Shown in pieces: positions 6,684 through 12,326 of a stretch of DNA of 12,326 bases (positions are counted from its first letter, which is position 1; each line of letters begins with the position of its first letter). Origin of the DNA: JAHHLP01 sp041609895 (GTDB lineage: Bacteria; Bacteroidota; Rhodothermia; Rhodothermales; JABDKH01); the NCBI GenBank assembly GCA_041609895.1, contig JBFIPX010000090.1:1-12326 (forward strand). Reading direction: 5' to 3'. Made by a program: the position numbers and the translations under genes. The notes under the pieces were generated by a model, which was not told the DNA's origin, searched no databases, and saw only the letters and a list, made by a program, of their open reading frames with translations.

Positions 6684-7364
6684 TCACAATTCCGAATCCA
6701 TCACGAGATTCGATCCGACCTGAAACGTGAAGCGCGGTTCGTCGATACCTACAGCTTTCAGAACGGGTGTCAACATCAACTGAAGCGCCTTCGCCGTGTT
6801 GATTCGAGGTTGTGAATTGTCGCGCAGATGTGCTTGTCCTTGCTGGCGCAGTATGTCGTGAGCCTGCGACATCGCTTCTCGCGTAACCTCTTGCCCACTG
6901 CCGGCATAGGTGCGAGCCCAACCGACGTCCGTCTGCACCTCCATAAGATCGAGGTCTGCCTCAACGGAGTTGATCGACAGTTCCGGGACGGTGACTTTGA
7001 CATCACCATTCGGTGCGACACTGACGTGCTCGGGAGTCAAATCCCAGGCGTCAAACCCATACGTCACCCTGCCTGGAAGGCGTACGGTTGCTGAAGTCGT
7101 GCCTAGGTTCAAGCGAAGAGGAGGAATCAGATAACGTGTATTCTGAACCGATGCGGTGGCTGTGATGTCGAGCGTGCCAGTGACGAAGAACGAACTTGCC
7201 GATTCCGTTTGAATCGCGGTCACGATCCGTTGCCGCACTTCGGTCTCCGAGAACCGGGGCCGGGCCAGCCAAAGCGCGGCCGACACCGCGATCACGGCGA
7301 GCAGGAGTCCCGCGACTACTTTCCACACTTTTCGGAGAGGGTTCGTCATGATGAATAGATTCAT
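6684..7364 (-). CDS. Single-pass membrane protein, DUF4230-like
   Basis: This is a 226-residue protein with one membrane segment near its start (about 16-34, VVAGLLLAVIAVSAALWLA) preceded by R11, K12 and K15, so the bulk probably faces the periplasm. The rest resembles DUF4230: a beta-rich stretch with RVTYGFDAWDL (99-109), EHVSVAPNGDVKVTVPELSI (112-131), the Trp-Ala-Arg near 149-151, then an amphipathic helix with many E, A and Q, and ALQLMLTPVLKAVGIDEPRF (193-212). The family has no assigned function. The start could be ATG 7364, which has only a weak GGA six nucleotides upstream, or ATG 7349 five codons later; an open frame extends to 7553 but its extra 63 residues look non-coding. The stop at 6684 faces the namZ stop. 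The family name is from pattern memory and would need a profile search. Confidence 0.8.
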   Translation of the reverse strand: MNLFIMTNPLRKVWKVVAGLLLAVIAVSAALWLARPRFSETEVRQRIVTAIQTESASSFFVTGTLDITATASVQNTRYLIPPLRLNLGTTSATVRLPGRVTYGFDAWDLTPEHVSVAPNGDVKVTVPELSINSVEADLDLMEVQTDVGWARTYAGSGQEVTREAMSQAHDILRQQGQAHLRDNSQPRINTAKALQLMLTPVLKAVGIDEPRFTFQVGSNLVMDSEL

Positions 7365-7408
7365 TGGTCGTCCGTTAGACAACAAGAGTCCCGACGTGTT
7401 GTTCACTT

Positions 7409-7425
7409 GGACACAGCCTGTGTCC
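7409..7425 (-). promoter_or_regulatory. Perfect inverted repeat upstream of the DUF4230-like gene
   Basis: GGACACA (7409-7415) and TGTGTCC (7419-7425) form a 7-bp perfect stem around GCC, 45 nt before ATG 7364. No T run follows on either strand, so an operator or leader hairpin is likelier than a terminator. The surrounding gap 7365-7651 (287 bp) otherwise shows no convincing gene. Confidence 0.4.
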
Positions 7426-7636
7426 TGCGCGCTACTGTGTGATCTAGCATGGCGGGATCGCTTGATTTCGATGTCCTCACGCCGTGCAATTGGGTGACCC
7501 GAGCGCCCGGTAACGGAATCTACAGAGAGCCTGAAGACACTGCCGTGATGCACGCCTCACGATCTCAGGCCTCGAGATGCTTCGGGTCGTCTACTGTTGA
7601 AACTTGCCGGAACCTGTACGGCCGTGCTGCAGCCAC

Positions 7637-7673
7637 GAAGAGCTGAACAGACTATTGTGATGTTGAGCTCTTC
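7637..7673 (-). terminator. Long hairpin around the DUF2784-like stop codon
   Basis: GAAGAGCT (7637-7644) pairs with AGCTCTTC (7666-7673), and after one mismatch AACA (7646-7649) pairs with TGTT (7661-7664). This gives 12 pairs out of 13 with an 11-nt loop. The stop codon TAG (7652-7654) lies in the loop, so the last codons of the gene form one arm. No U tract follows. It probably ends or protects the desaturase-DUF2784 transcript. Confidence 0.5.
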
Positions 7674-8056
7674 TGCGATCTGTCACGAACGTTGACTACG
7701 ATCGACACAACTAGCGCCCCAAAGCCCAGCACAGCGACGATCGCGTCGACCAGCCCAGCACTCCAGTCCAATCCCGTCGCCGCATCGAGATAGTACTTCA
7801 CATATGACGCCGGCAGGTTCGTTTCACCGAGGCGCGCCTTGACCTCCCAATGCCAGTCGGTACTCGGGCAATAGCCAAAACCGTAGAAGGCTCCCAGGCC
7901 GATCCACGACAGGCAGGTGAAAGAGATCGTAACAAGATGCAGTCGCCGAGTCTTGTGCCAGATCCATCCAGTCAGGTTGAAGGCTACCAGTAGCGAATGG
8001 AACAGGAAGAATCCGATGTCGAGAGCTTCATACACCGGCGCAGCGGCAGGCTTCAC
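7652..8056 (-). CDS. Small membrane protein, DUF2784-like
   Basis: This 134-residue inner-membrane protein has three predicted hydrophobic segments, roughly 12-33, 40-61 and 102-123. Family-like signatures are FHSLLVAFNLTGWIW (19-33), the RRLH turn (37-40), WIGLGAFYGFGYCPSTDWHW (51-70), and LPASYVKYYLDAATGLD (81-97). These resemble DUF2784 proteins common in Bacteroidota, for which no function is known; the conserved aromatic and Cys63/Trp68/His69 residues could bind a cofactor or lipid. The start is GTG 8056, with GTG 8035 (VYEALD) as an alternative; neither has a good ribosome site. It follows the desaturase stop by 21 bp, so the pair is probably one transcript and the protein may serve membrane lipids. 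That link is inference from position only. Confidence 0.82.
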   Translation of the reverse strand: MKPAAAPVYEALDIGFFLFHSLLVAFNLTGWIWHKTRRLHLVTISFTCLSWIGLGAFYGFGYCPSTDWHWEVKARLGETNLPASYVKYYLDAATGLDWSAGLVDAIVAVLGFGALVVSIVVNVRDRSQKSSTSQ

Positions 8057-8077
8057 TTCGGAAGCAACGAGAGTGTG

Positions 8078-9175
8078 TCAGACTGCGACCTCGGCTTCCG
8101 GCTGCCCCAACTGCTTTAGCATCCGATAATGGGATGCGGTCGCCGCCCTCAACGTCGGAAAGGCGTAGTAGGGGACGTCGTATTTCTCTGCAACCTTCCT
8201 GACGAGCGGTCCGATCTCGGGGTAGTGAATGCTGCATACCTGCGGAAACAGGTGATGCTCGATCTGGTAATTGAGACCGCCGATGTACCACGAGAGGAGC
8301 CGGTTGCCGTGGGCAAAATTCGCCGTTGTTGCCATCTCGTGCATGATCCACTCGTACTCCATCATACCGTCATCGTCTGGCATCGGGTATTCGGGACCCT
8401 CAACCACGTGCGCCAGCTGGAAGATGATCCCAAGGATGAAGCCTGCCGTGAGATGCGCCGCCAGGAAGCCGATCAGAAACTGCCACCACGCAATGTCGAG
8501 GACCAGCAGCGGAATCACGATCATATATCCGATCACCACCAGCTTGGTCACCACTAGTATGGCGATCTCAGAGGGAGGATGCTTCTTGTTCTTATACGGC
8601 CCGATGTCGCGCTTCATGAACTGCTGGAAGTCCTTCGCGAACAGCCAATTCAAGGTCGAGAATCCGTAGGCGAGGAAAGCAAACCAGTGCTGATATCGGT
8701 GGATTGGCTTGTGCGGAGCCTCGGGCGAAAGACGGATGAGTGGTGACACGGTGAGGTCTTCGTCTATTCCCGGGATGTTCGTGTACGTGTGATGAATCAC
8801 ATTATGTGTGATCTTCCACATGTAGCTGTTGGCTCCCATCAAATCGAAGGAATAGCCGATCAACCGGTTCACGCGCGGGTTTGAGGAGTAGGCGCCATGT
8901 AAGGCATCGTGCGAGACACAGAAGCCCACGCCGGCCATTCCGACGCCCATCAGGATTGCGAGGCCCAACATTTGCCACGGTGTAAACTGACCGCTGATGA
9001 TCAGCGCGTAGGATCCGATCGTCAATGTCAGGATCATCACAGTCTTCAGAACCATCCTGAAGTCGGCTTTCTTCGACTTGCCAGTGGTATCGAAGTACCG
9101 AGCGACGGATTCTTTCACCTCATCAACAAAAAGGACCGCTTGACGTGGCGCAAAGCGGACTTTACCGGAAGCCAT
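8078..9175 (-). CDS. Membrane fatty acid desaturase, acyl-CoA/front-end type
   Basis: This integral-membrane di-iron enzyme introduces a double bond into a fatty acyl chain using O2 and an external electron donor. In its 365 residues all three histidine boxes are present: HDALH (89-93), HNVIHH (124-129) and QIEHH (304-308), plus H256 in QLAHVVEG. The glutamine opening the third box is characteristic of front-end (delta-6/delta-5-like) and related acyl-CoA desaturases. Hydrophobic segments lie near 43-61, 68-88, 203-224, 228-253. There is no fused cytochrome b5 domain (no HPGG motif in the first 40 residues), so a separate ferredoxin or cytochrome must supply electrons. ATG 9175 is the natural start; no Shine-Dalgarno is visible. 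The DUF2784-like gene follows by 21 bp. Substrate and regiospecificity cannot be read from sequence. Confidence 0.94.
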   Translation of the reverse strand: MASGKVRFAPRQAVLFVDEVKESVARYFDTTGKSKKADFRMVLKTVMILTLTIGSYALIISGQFTPWQMLGLAILMGVGMAGVGFCVSHDALHGAYSSNPRVNRLIGYSFDLMGANSYMWKITHNVIHHTYTNIPGIDEDLTVSPLIRLSPEAPHKPIHRYQHWFAFLAYGFSTLNWLFAKDFQQFMKRDIGPYKNKKHPPSEIAILVVTKLVVIGYMIVIPLLVLDIAWWQFLIGFLAAHLTAGFILGIIFQLAHVVEGPEYPMPDDDGMMEYEWIMHEMATTANFAHGNRLLSWYIGGLNYQIEHHLFPQVCSIHYPEIGPLVRKVAEKYDVPYYAFPTLRAATASHYRMLKQLGQPEAEVAV

Positions 9176-9336
9176 AGTATCGGGGGCTCGTGCAGGTTTG
9201 CCGGCTAAGTGCTAATAAACACCGTAAGATAGCCATTTAGCATCACTAGGTCACTATCGCGCACGGAGTTCTTGGAAGTTGGGTAACCTCTCCGCGGCGT
9301 AGTCGAGGCACGGCTCGTCGATGCTCGGCATACCCA
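9176..9336. other. Gap between desaturase and NUDIX genes
   Basis: These 161 bp must hold the desaturase promoter. Near 9205-9240 there is local symmetry: GCTAA is repeated directly (9204-9208, 9211-9215), and TGCTAA (9210-9215) faces TTAGCA (9237-9242). No clear promoter boxes, terminator with T run, or gene were seen. Confidence 0.3.
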
Positions 9337-9759
9337 TTACCCCTTTGCCGCTTTCAGACGCTTTTCCGCCTGCTTCACTAAGGCTCGGGCCGGATGACCT
9401 GCAAGCAGTTTCTTTGCCTTGCCGGGATTACACCACCTTCGCGTGCGAATTTTCATTTCATCCCATTTCTTGTCTTGCACCTTTACCTCCAGCAGATAGA
9501 CTGCAACAATTAGCTTGACGCCCCACTTTCGGTATGAGTACTCGCCAATCGGCTTGCCTTTAATGCGTCCCCGCAGACCGGCTTCCTCAAGAGTCTCCTT
9601 CTCAGCGGTTTCGTCCGGAGTTTCGCCCGGATCGACGATGCCCTTCGGAATTGTCCATTTCCTGCTGCCGGAAGAGGTGATCAGGCAGAATTCCAGGTCG
9701 CTTCCATTTTTTCGAAAGGGTATAGCGGCAGCCTGCTGAATTTGCGCGCTCTTCTTCAC
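9337..9759 (-). CDS. NUDIX hydrolase, DIPP/Ap4A-like
   Basis: This is a 140-residue cytosolic NUDIX enzyme. The Nudix box spans residues 40-62: G, five residues, E46, seven residues, then KETLEEAGL. Lys54 stands where the consensus has Arg, and T56 where it has an aliphatic residue; the metal-binding acidic residues are kept (E55, E58, E59). The preceding RKWTIPKG (33-40) and QAAAIPFR (9-16) are typical of the subgroup that includes diphosphoinositol polyphosphate and Ap4A-type hydrolases. The C-terminus is very basic (KQAEKRLKAAKG). The start is GTG 9759; no other in-frame start lies between it and the TGA at 9784-9786. The exact substrate (dinucleoside polyphosphate, NDP-sugar or other) cannot be told. 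It is a single gene between the desaturase and tRNA-Ala. Confidence 0.9.
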   Translation of the reverse strand: MKKSAQIQQAAAIPFRKNGSDLEFCLITSSGSRKWTIPKGIVDPGETPDETAEKETLEEAGLRGRIKGKPIGEYSYRKWGVKLIVAVYLLEVKVQDKKWDEMKIRTRRWCNPGKAKKLLAGHPARALVKQAEKRLKAAKG

Positions 9760-9907
9760 ATGGATTGGTGTTTGGTGGTGCGTTCACTGGGTGCTACCGG
9801 CCGACATCTCTAATGCACTGTTCGAGTAGCGCAAGATCTTTCTTGCAACGCGCGGCGTTCTCGTTTTGGCCTGATCGGTCGGGGTGATTTGTCGATGATC
9901 TGACCGG

Positions 9908-9927
9908 AGAAGATTTCGGCATCTTCT
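9908..9927 (-). terminator. Hairpin in the tRNA-Ala trailer
   Basis: AGAAGAT (9908-9914) and ATCTTCT (9921-9927) form a perfect 7-bp stem with a 6-nt loop, starting 16 nt past the tRNA 3' end. Outer bases can extend it: CCG (9904-9906) with CGG (9930-9932), and GATC (9897-9900) with GATC (9933-9936). There is no U tract, so it is either a weak terminator or a processing structure. Confidence 0.4.
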
Positions 9928-9943
9928 GACGGGATCTTGGGAG

Positions 9944-10016
9944 TGGAGCTAAGCGGAGTCGAACCGCTGACCTCTGCAGTGCGATTGCAGCGCTCTACCA
10001 ACTGAGCTATAGCCCC
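9944..10016 (-). tRNA. tRNA-Ala, anticodon CGC
   Basis: The minus strand folds into a complete 73-nt cloverleaf. The acceptor is GGGGCTA paired with TAGCTCC, including the G3-U70 pair that marks alanine tRNAs; the D arm is GCTC/GAGC; the anticodon stem CTGCA/TGCAG holds loop ATCGCAC with CGC at 34-36; the T arm is AGCGG, TTCGACT, CCGCT; the discriminator is A73. It reads the GCG codon. The 3' CCA is not encoded (CTC follows), so it must be added by nucleotidyltransferase. It lies 37 nt downstream of the peroxidase gene on the same strand, so it may be processed from a shared transcript or use a promoter inside that gene. Confidence 0.96.
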
Positions 10017-10053
10017 AAAGCGAGATGGTCAACGCGGGAGCGCAAAGCCAGTT

Positions 10054-11604
10054 TCATCGGATCGAGAGCGGCGGAGATCCGCGACCGGTCCCTGCCATCG
10101 CCACTCGACCGCACCCGAGATCGATGCGTGCAACGTCGTCGTTCACCGGCGTGCAGTTGCCGGACGGAAGATGCTCGGGAACGTAACGCATCAGGTAGGG
10201 ATCGTAGAGCGCGTCGCGCACGAACGCCGTCAGGTCGTCTAGCTCCGCATCCGAAAGACCCAACGGGGCGAAGTACTCCGAGAGACCGGATGCGGGGACG
10301 TGAGGATTCTCGCTTACTCCTGTGTTCTTGTAGCCGATGACGTCTCGAATAGACGTGAAGGATGCGCCGTGTCCGTAGAACGGGCTGTCCTTCAAGTTGT
10401 AGAGTTGCGGCGTCTTGAACTTGAAGTCGTCTTCTGCATTGCCGGTAAAACCGGCACGGCCACGCCGGACGTCATCGGGCACGGTGCCATTGAACGGATC
10501 AAGATTGACACGTGGGTCGGCTGCGCCGTCCAAGTCCATCATTCCGAGCGCGTGGAAGGTCATCGAGTTGAGAGCGGGACCCGTGTGACAAGAGGAGCAC
10601 TGGGCTTTTCCAAAGAAGAGCGTCGCTCCGCGCAGTTCCTGTTTACTCATCGCACGGACCTCGCCGCGTAGCCATCGCTGAAAGGGTGCCTCCGTCGCGA
10701 GCGGTACGCGCTCGTAGGCGGCGATCGCCAGAGCGGCGTTCAGCCTGCTGATGGGTTCGTGGGCGGACGGAAATGCCTGTGCGAAGAGAACCTCGTATTC
10801 GCGAATATCTGCCACGCGAGAAACGTCAATGCCATCCATTCTGTGCACCGCGAGCCCCGCATGCGCCTGGGTTTCGAGGCCGTGAAGTCCGAGGAAGTTC
10901 GACTCCTTCGGTCCTGTCCACGACGACTCGGTGCCGCGATTGTCTCCTACGGCGCCGAACTGACCGTTCCACAGCATCAACTCCTGAAAGGCCGAGTTCA
11001 TGGTAGTTGGCGATCGAATCGGTTGGATGTCAGGCGTATGCTCGTCCGAACGAGAATCGTACAGCGGATTCGCCCCTCGGCCTTCGCCTACTGCTCCGAA
11101 ACCGAGTCCCCCCTCGGCAATTCCCTGGGGTAGATTGGCCTGGAAGCCGGCCTGCGCGAAGTGACACGATGCACATGAGTATGTCTCGTGTCCGTCCACG
11201 TATCGGTTGTTCACGGCGAGTGCCGTTTCGTGGTACAGCAGTTGGCCGAGTCGAACCTTGGCGTCGGTCAGCGGATTCTTGGGGTCCTGCGGAATCTTGT
11301 GTAGCTGATCGCTGTCGGGAAGGCGGTAGAAAGCGAGACCGCCGCGAGGGGACTGGGTCGCCAACAGCGATCGGAGTTTTCCATTGAGCGATTTATGGGC
11401 CTTGGATACGGCAGGTCCCTTCTCACTAAAGGCTATGGCATCCAGCAGCTCCGAGTCAGAGACAAGATCGCTGTTGATGGAGTCACACGCGGCGAGGAGG
11501 ATAAGCGCTGCTGCCGTCGCGAACGTCCTGACAGTTAATACGGCTTGGGAGATGGGAGGTGGATTATGCGGATACGAGCCTATCGAAGGTGTTTTGAATC
11601 TCAT
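10054..11604 (-). CDS. Di-heme cytochrome c peroxidase lipoprotein, MauG/CcpA family
   Basis: This 516-residue periplasmic or membrane-anchored protein carries two c-type heme sites: CASCH (144-148) and CSSCH (336-340). The flanking patterns ETYSCASCHFAQAGFQ (140-155), GLHGLETQAHAG (239-250), FFGKAQCSSCHTGPALNSM (330-348) and LYNLKDSPFYGHGASFTS (401-418) are those of bacterial di-heme peroxidases, which reduce H2O2 with electrons from small cytochromes; MauG-like members oxidise protein substrates instead. A lipobox LAAC ends at C40 after a hydrophobic stretch, so it is a lipoprotein. The n-region before it is unusually long (about 25 residues), but no ATG, GTG or TTG lies closer to the membrane segment, so ATG 11604 stands. 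Cys484 and Cys498 near the end may form a disulfide. No Shine-Dalgarno is visible. It diverges from acnA and is followed by tRNA-Ala. Confidence 0.94.
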   Translation of the reverse strand: MRFKTPSIGSYPHNPPPISQAVLTVRTFATAAALILLAACDSINSDLVSDSELLDAIAFSEKGPAVSKAHKSLNGKLRSLLATQSPRGGLAFYRLPDSDQLHKIPQDPKNPLTDAKVRLGQLLYHETALAVNNRYVDGHETYSCASCHFAQAGFQANLPQGIAEGGLGFGAVGEGRGANPLYDSRSDEHTPDIQPIRSPTTMNSAFQELMLWNGQFGAVGDNRGTESSWTGPKESNFLGLHGLETQAHAGLAVHRMDGIDVSRVADIREYEVLFAQAFPSAHEPISRLNAALAIAAYERVPLATEAPFQRWLRGEVRAMSKQELRGATLFFGKAQCSSCHTGPALNSMTFHALGMMDLDGAADPRVNLDPFNGTVPDDVRRGRAGFTGNAEDDFKFKTPQLYNLKDSPFYGHGASFTSIRDVIGYKNTGVSENPHVPASGLSEYFAPLGLSDAELDDLTAFVRDALYDPYLMRYVPEHLPSGNCTPVNDDVARIDLGCGRVAMAGTGRGSPPLSIR

Positions 11605-11847
11605 CGTTTGTCGCGGTTGTCAGAAAGAACCCGGGAGCTGCCTCTTCCGATCGGCATATCACAAGTGTCATCGCCAATTCATTTGACACCAGCGGCACCA
11701 ATTTCGCAACCTGCATTTGATGCGGTGGATATCCCGATAGCTTGTGGGGACCTGCCCTCAAGGCCGTTTGCTGAACAAATACCCCCCGATTTGGGTATTT
11801 TAGGATCCGACCACGCAGTTCAATCACCGCCTTCAGTTCCTCCCGAC
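11605..11847. other. Divergent promoter region of peroxidase and acnA
   Basis: These 243 bp between two divergent starts should hold both promoters. Besides the inverted repeat at 11777-11800 there is a 6-bp one (GTGTCA 11665-11670, TGACAC 11684-11689, 13-nt spacer). A TTGACA at 11683-11688 lacks a matching -10 box at the usual distance. No gene was recognised. Confidence 0.4.
11777..11800 (+). promoter_or_regulatory. 8-bp inverted repeat in the acnA leader region
   Basis: AAATACCC (11777-11784) and GGGTATTT (11793-11800) are perfect complements with an 8-nt spacer, 47 bp before the acnA ATG. On the plus strand the right arm ends in TTTT, so it can resemble a terminator or attenuator; being symmetric, it could equally be a DNA operator serving acnA or the peroxidase gene. 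Confidence 0.5.
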
Positions 11848-12326
11848 ATGCCGACACGCAAGCAAGATGATTTTGGTACCCGCCGGACCTTCGACACTGG
11901 GTCTGGAAACGCATATCTCTTCAGCCTCAACCACCTCGAGGAGTCGGGCTTTTCCGGTATTGGCAAATTGCCGTACTCGATCAAAGTCCTTCTCGAATCG
12001 GCGTTGCGCGGATGCGACGGCCGTCTGATTACCAAGGAAGACGTCGAGAAGCTCGCTACCTACGATCCGTCGAAGCCGGCGCGCATCGAGGTGCCTTTCA
12101 TGCCCGGCCGCGTCTTGCTGCAGGACTTTACGGGCGTTCCGGCGGTCGTTGACCTGGCCGCCATGCGCTCCGCCATGGGCCGGCTTGGAGGAGACCCAAA
12201 TGAGATTAACCCGCGCGTACCCGTACACCTCGTCATTGACCACTCGGTGCAAGTTGATGCCTTCGGGACGCCAGCGGCCTTGCAGATCAACGCGGACCGC
12301 GAGTTCGAGCGCAATAGAGAGCGGTA
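11848..12326 (+). CDS. acnA: Aconitate hydratase AcnA, N-terminal part
   Basis: The gene runs off the right edge after 159 full codons of a protein normally near 900 residues. AcnA interconverts citrate and isocitrate in the TCA cycle using a [4Fe-4S] cluster. The visible part matches AcnA/IRP-type aconitases: LPYSIKVLLESALRGCDG (41-58), ITKEDVEKLATYDP (61-74), IEVPFMPGRVLLQDFTGVPA (81-100), VVDLAAMRSAM (101-111), the substrate-site phrase VHLVIDHSVQVDAFG (127-141) and FERNRERY at the edge. The cluster cysteines lie beyond the window. ATG 11848 is chosen because the N-terminus MPTRKQDDFGTRRTF has normal length for the family; no Shine-Dalgarno precedes it. It diverges from the peroxidase gene across 243 bp containing an inverted repeat. 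Confidence 0.95.
   Translation, partial: MPTRKQDDFGTRRTFDTGSGNAYLFSLNHLEESGFSGIGKLPYSIKVLLESALRGCDGRLITKEDVEKLATYDPSKPARIEVPFMPGRVLLQDFTGVPAVVDLAAMRSAMGRLGGDPNEINPRVPVHLVIDHSVQVDAFGTPAALQINADREFERNRER

Noticed and set aside
6662..6692. Hairpins between namZ and the DUF4230-like gene (CGCGA/TCGCG and GAATT/AATTC)
   Set aside because: Stems are only 5 bp and lack a T run, too weak to call as a terminator.
7449..7646. 65-codon plus-strand open frame in the 7365-7651 gap
   Set aside because: No ribosome site or motif; composition looks random.
9831..9846. Inverted repeat GCAAGA-TCTT-TCTTGC between NUDIX and tRNA
   Set aside because: Short stem about 100 nt from the tRNA without T run; could be chance, so not listed as a feature.
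11683..11688. TTGACA as a -35 box for acnA
   Set aside because: No acceptable -10 hexamer at 16-18 bp; Bacteroidota-type promoters also use other boxes.
11564..11914. 116-codon minus-strand open frame between peroxidase and acnA
   Set aside because: It overlaps the start of both flanking real genes and has no family signature.

Overview
The window reads as ordinary chromosomal DNA of a moderately GC-rich member of the Bacteroidota side of the tree, most likely Rhodothermota or Balneolota. The main clue is the C-terminal sorting domain of the large secreted protein, which carries the QNYPNPFNPST signature common in those groups. Most genes also lack a Shine-Dalgarno sequence, and several small membrane families (DUF4230-like, DUF2784-like) fit the same lineage. 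Taxon is inferred from these signatures only. No phage, plasmid, transposon, CRISPR or defence genes were recognised.

Layout, left to right. Positions 1-154 (minus) hold the start of an exported protein with an N-terminus typical of DNRLRE-like surface proteins, cut by the window edge. Positions 288-2885 (minus) encode an 865-residue exported protein with six tandem CHRD domains and a type IX secretion sorting tail. Positions 3168-5227 (minus) form a two-gene operon: an exported TPR protein with a His-rich N-terminus, followed by a small cupin. Divergent from it, 5336-6625 (plus) is a NamZ/DUF1343-type exo-N-acetylmuramidase, probably a lipoprotein. Converging on it are minus-strand membrane genes: a single-pass DUF4230-like protein (6684-7364), then further upstream a DUF2784-like protein (7652-8056) that sits 21 bp behind a membrane fatty acid desaturase (8078-9175). 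Next come a NUDIX hydrolase (9337-9759), tRNA-Ala(CGC) (9944-10016) and a di-heme cytochrome c peroxidase lipoprotein (10054-11604), all on minus. The right edge (11848 onward, plus) is the N-terminal 159 residues of aconitase AcnA.

Functionally the window mixes cell-envelope and secreted functions (CHRD protein, sorting domain, NamZ, desaturase, peroxidase lipoprotein) with housekeeping (tRNA, aconitase, NUDIX). Two gene pairs look transcriptionally coupled: TPR with cupin (11 bp gap) and desaturase with DUF2784-like (21 bp gap). I see no clear novel multi-gene system. The most distinctive items are the six-fold CHRD array, the His-rich TPR/cupin pair, and several perfect inverted or direct repeats in the intergenic regions. 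No gene-free stretch exceeds 300 bp; the longest, 7365-7651 and 2886-3167, contain only small hairpins.
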